DNA from: Lingula anatina
Lineage: Eukaryota > Brachiopoda > Lingulata > Lingulida > Lingulidae
DNA: 64,000 nucleotides
Reading direction: 5' to 3'
Assembly: GCF_001039355.2 (NCBI RefSeq)
Contig: NW_019776152.1
Coordinates: forward strand, 37,878 to 101,877
Shown here: one piece after another, positions 63,682-64,000 of the stretch
Layout: each line of letters starts with the position of its first letter
Position numbering within the stretch: the stretch's first letter is position 1
Notes under the pieces: model-generated
The model's database searches: none
What the model was told of the DNA's origin: nothing
Seen by the model: only the letters and a program-made list of their open reading frames with translations
Program-made: the position numbers and the translations under genes

Positions 63682-64000
63682 GTAAGAACCTAATGACGTC
63701 GACTTCACAGTGTGACGTCACAATACACTAAAATATTGCCTTGTTACGGGTTACTGTTACAAGGTAGCGTGCGTTGACGTCAGAATACAATACCATAGTT
63801 TTAGACGATAAGCGCTCTAGTTTGTTTAAAGATAGAGTAAAATACACTATGGTAGAATTACATGTACCACTCCTTGTAAATTAAAAGTACGTGCGTATTC
63901 GCATCATGTCTCTACATTGATTTTTTTAAAAATAACAATTTATAAGTATATGAGCATATTGTTCTTGTGGTTATTTCAAATACCATACATAAGGGGGGGG

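Overview
The window looks like nuclear DNA from a marine invertebrate deuterostome, most likely a lancelet (Branchiostoma-like). This is inferred from style: many short symmetric-phase exons, SUEL/WSC/sushi/C-type-lectin/discoidin modules in one secreted protein, dense palindromic MITEs, long ATA/TTTA/CA microsatellites, and unmerged haplotype copies beside single N positions. The species cannot be proven from the sequence.

Region 1-22.7 kb is dominated by one minus-strand gene. I traced 32 coding exons (22693 down to 2675) whose reading frame stays open across every junction. They encode about 2,110 residues: signal peptide, two C-type lectin domains, seven sushi domains (six nearly identical), a SUEL/rhamnose-binding lectin, LamG-like, sushi, LamG-like, two sushi, a third C-type lectin, WSC, a short Cys-pair module, discoidin (F5/8C), a second WSC, and three sushi. 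Its 3' end is unresolved. A possible last exon of an unrelated plus-strand gene lies at the left edge.

Region 22.7-39.2 kb is mostly noncoding. It carries a small two-exon minus-strand gene for a 140-residue secreted Cys-rich protein (28993-27963), a decayed copy of its first coding exon (27344-27276), a LINE reverse-transcriptase fragment, two haplotype duplications (at N 25359 and N 35009), several foldback MITEs, and a TATA promoter with a noncoding exon at about 39.1-39.2 kb on the minus strand.

Region 39.2-53 kb shows no convincing gene. It holds MITEs, microsatellites, two more haplotype duplications and two weak exon candidates.

Region 53-64 kb has an intronless plus-strand class A GPCR (53470-54435) with a splice acceptor in its 5' UTR and a polyadenylation signal, then about 9 kb of MITE-rich DNA with a nested palindromic element, a 30-bp minisatellite, and a plus-strand signal-peptide exon at 63618-63681 that begins a gene running off the window.

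The genes do not form an operon. What links them is extracellular function: the large lectin-like protein, the Cys-rich peptide and the gene starting at 63.6 kb all appear secreted, and the GPCR is a surface receptor. A role for the large protein in glycan or microbe recognition is an inference from its modules.
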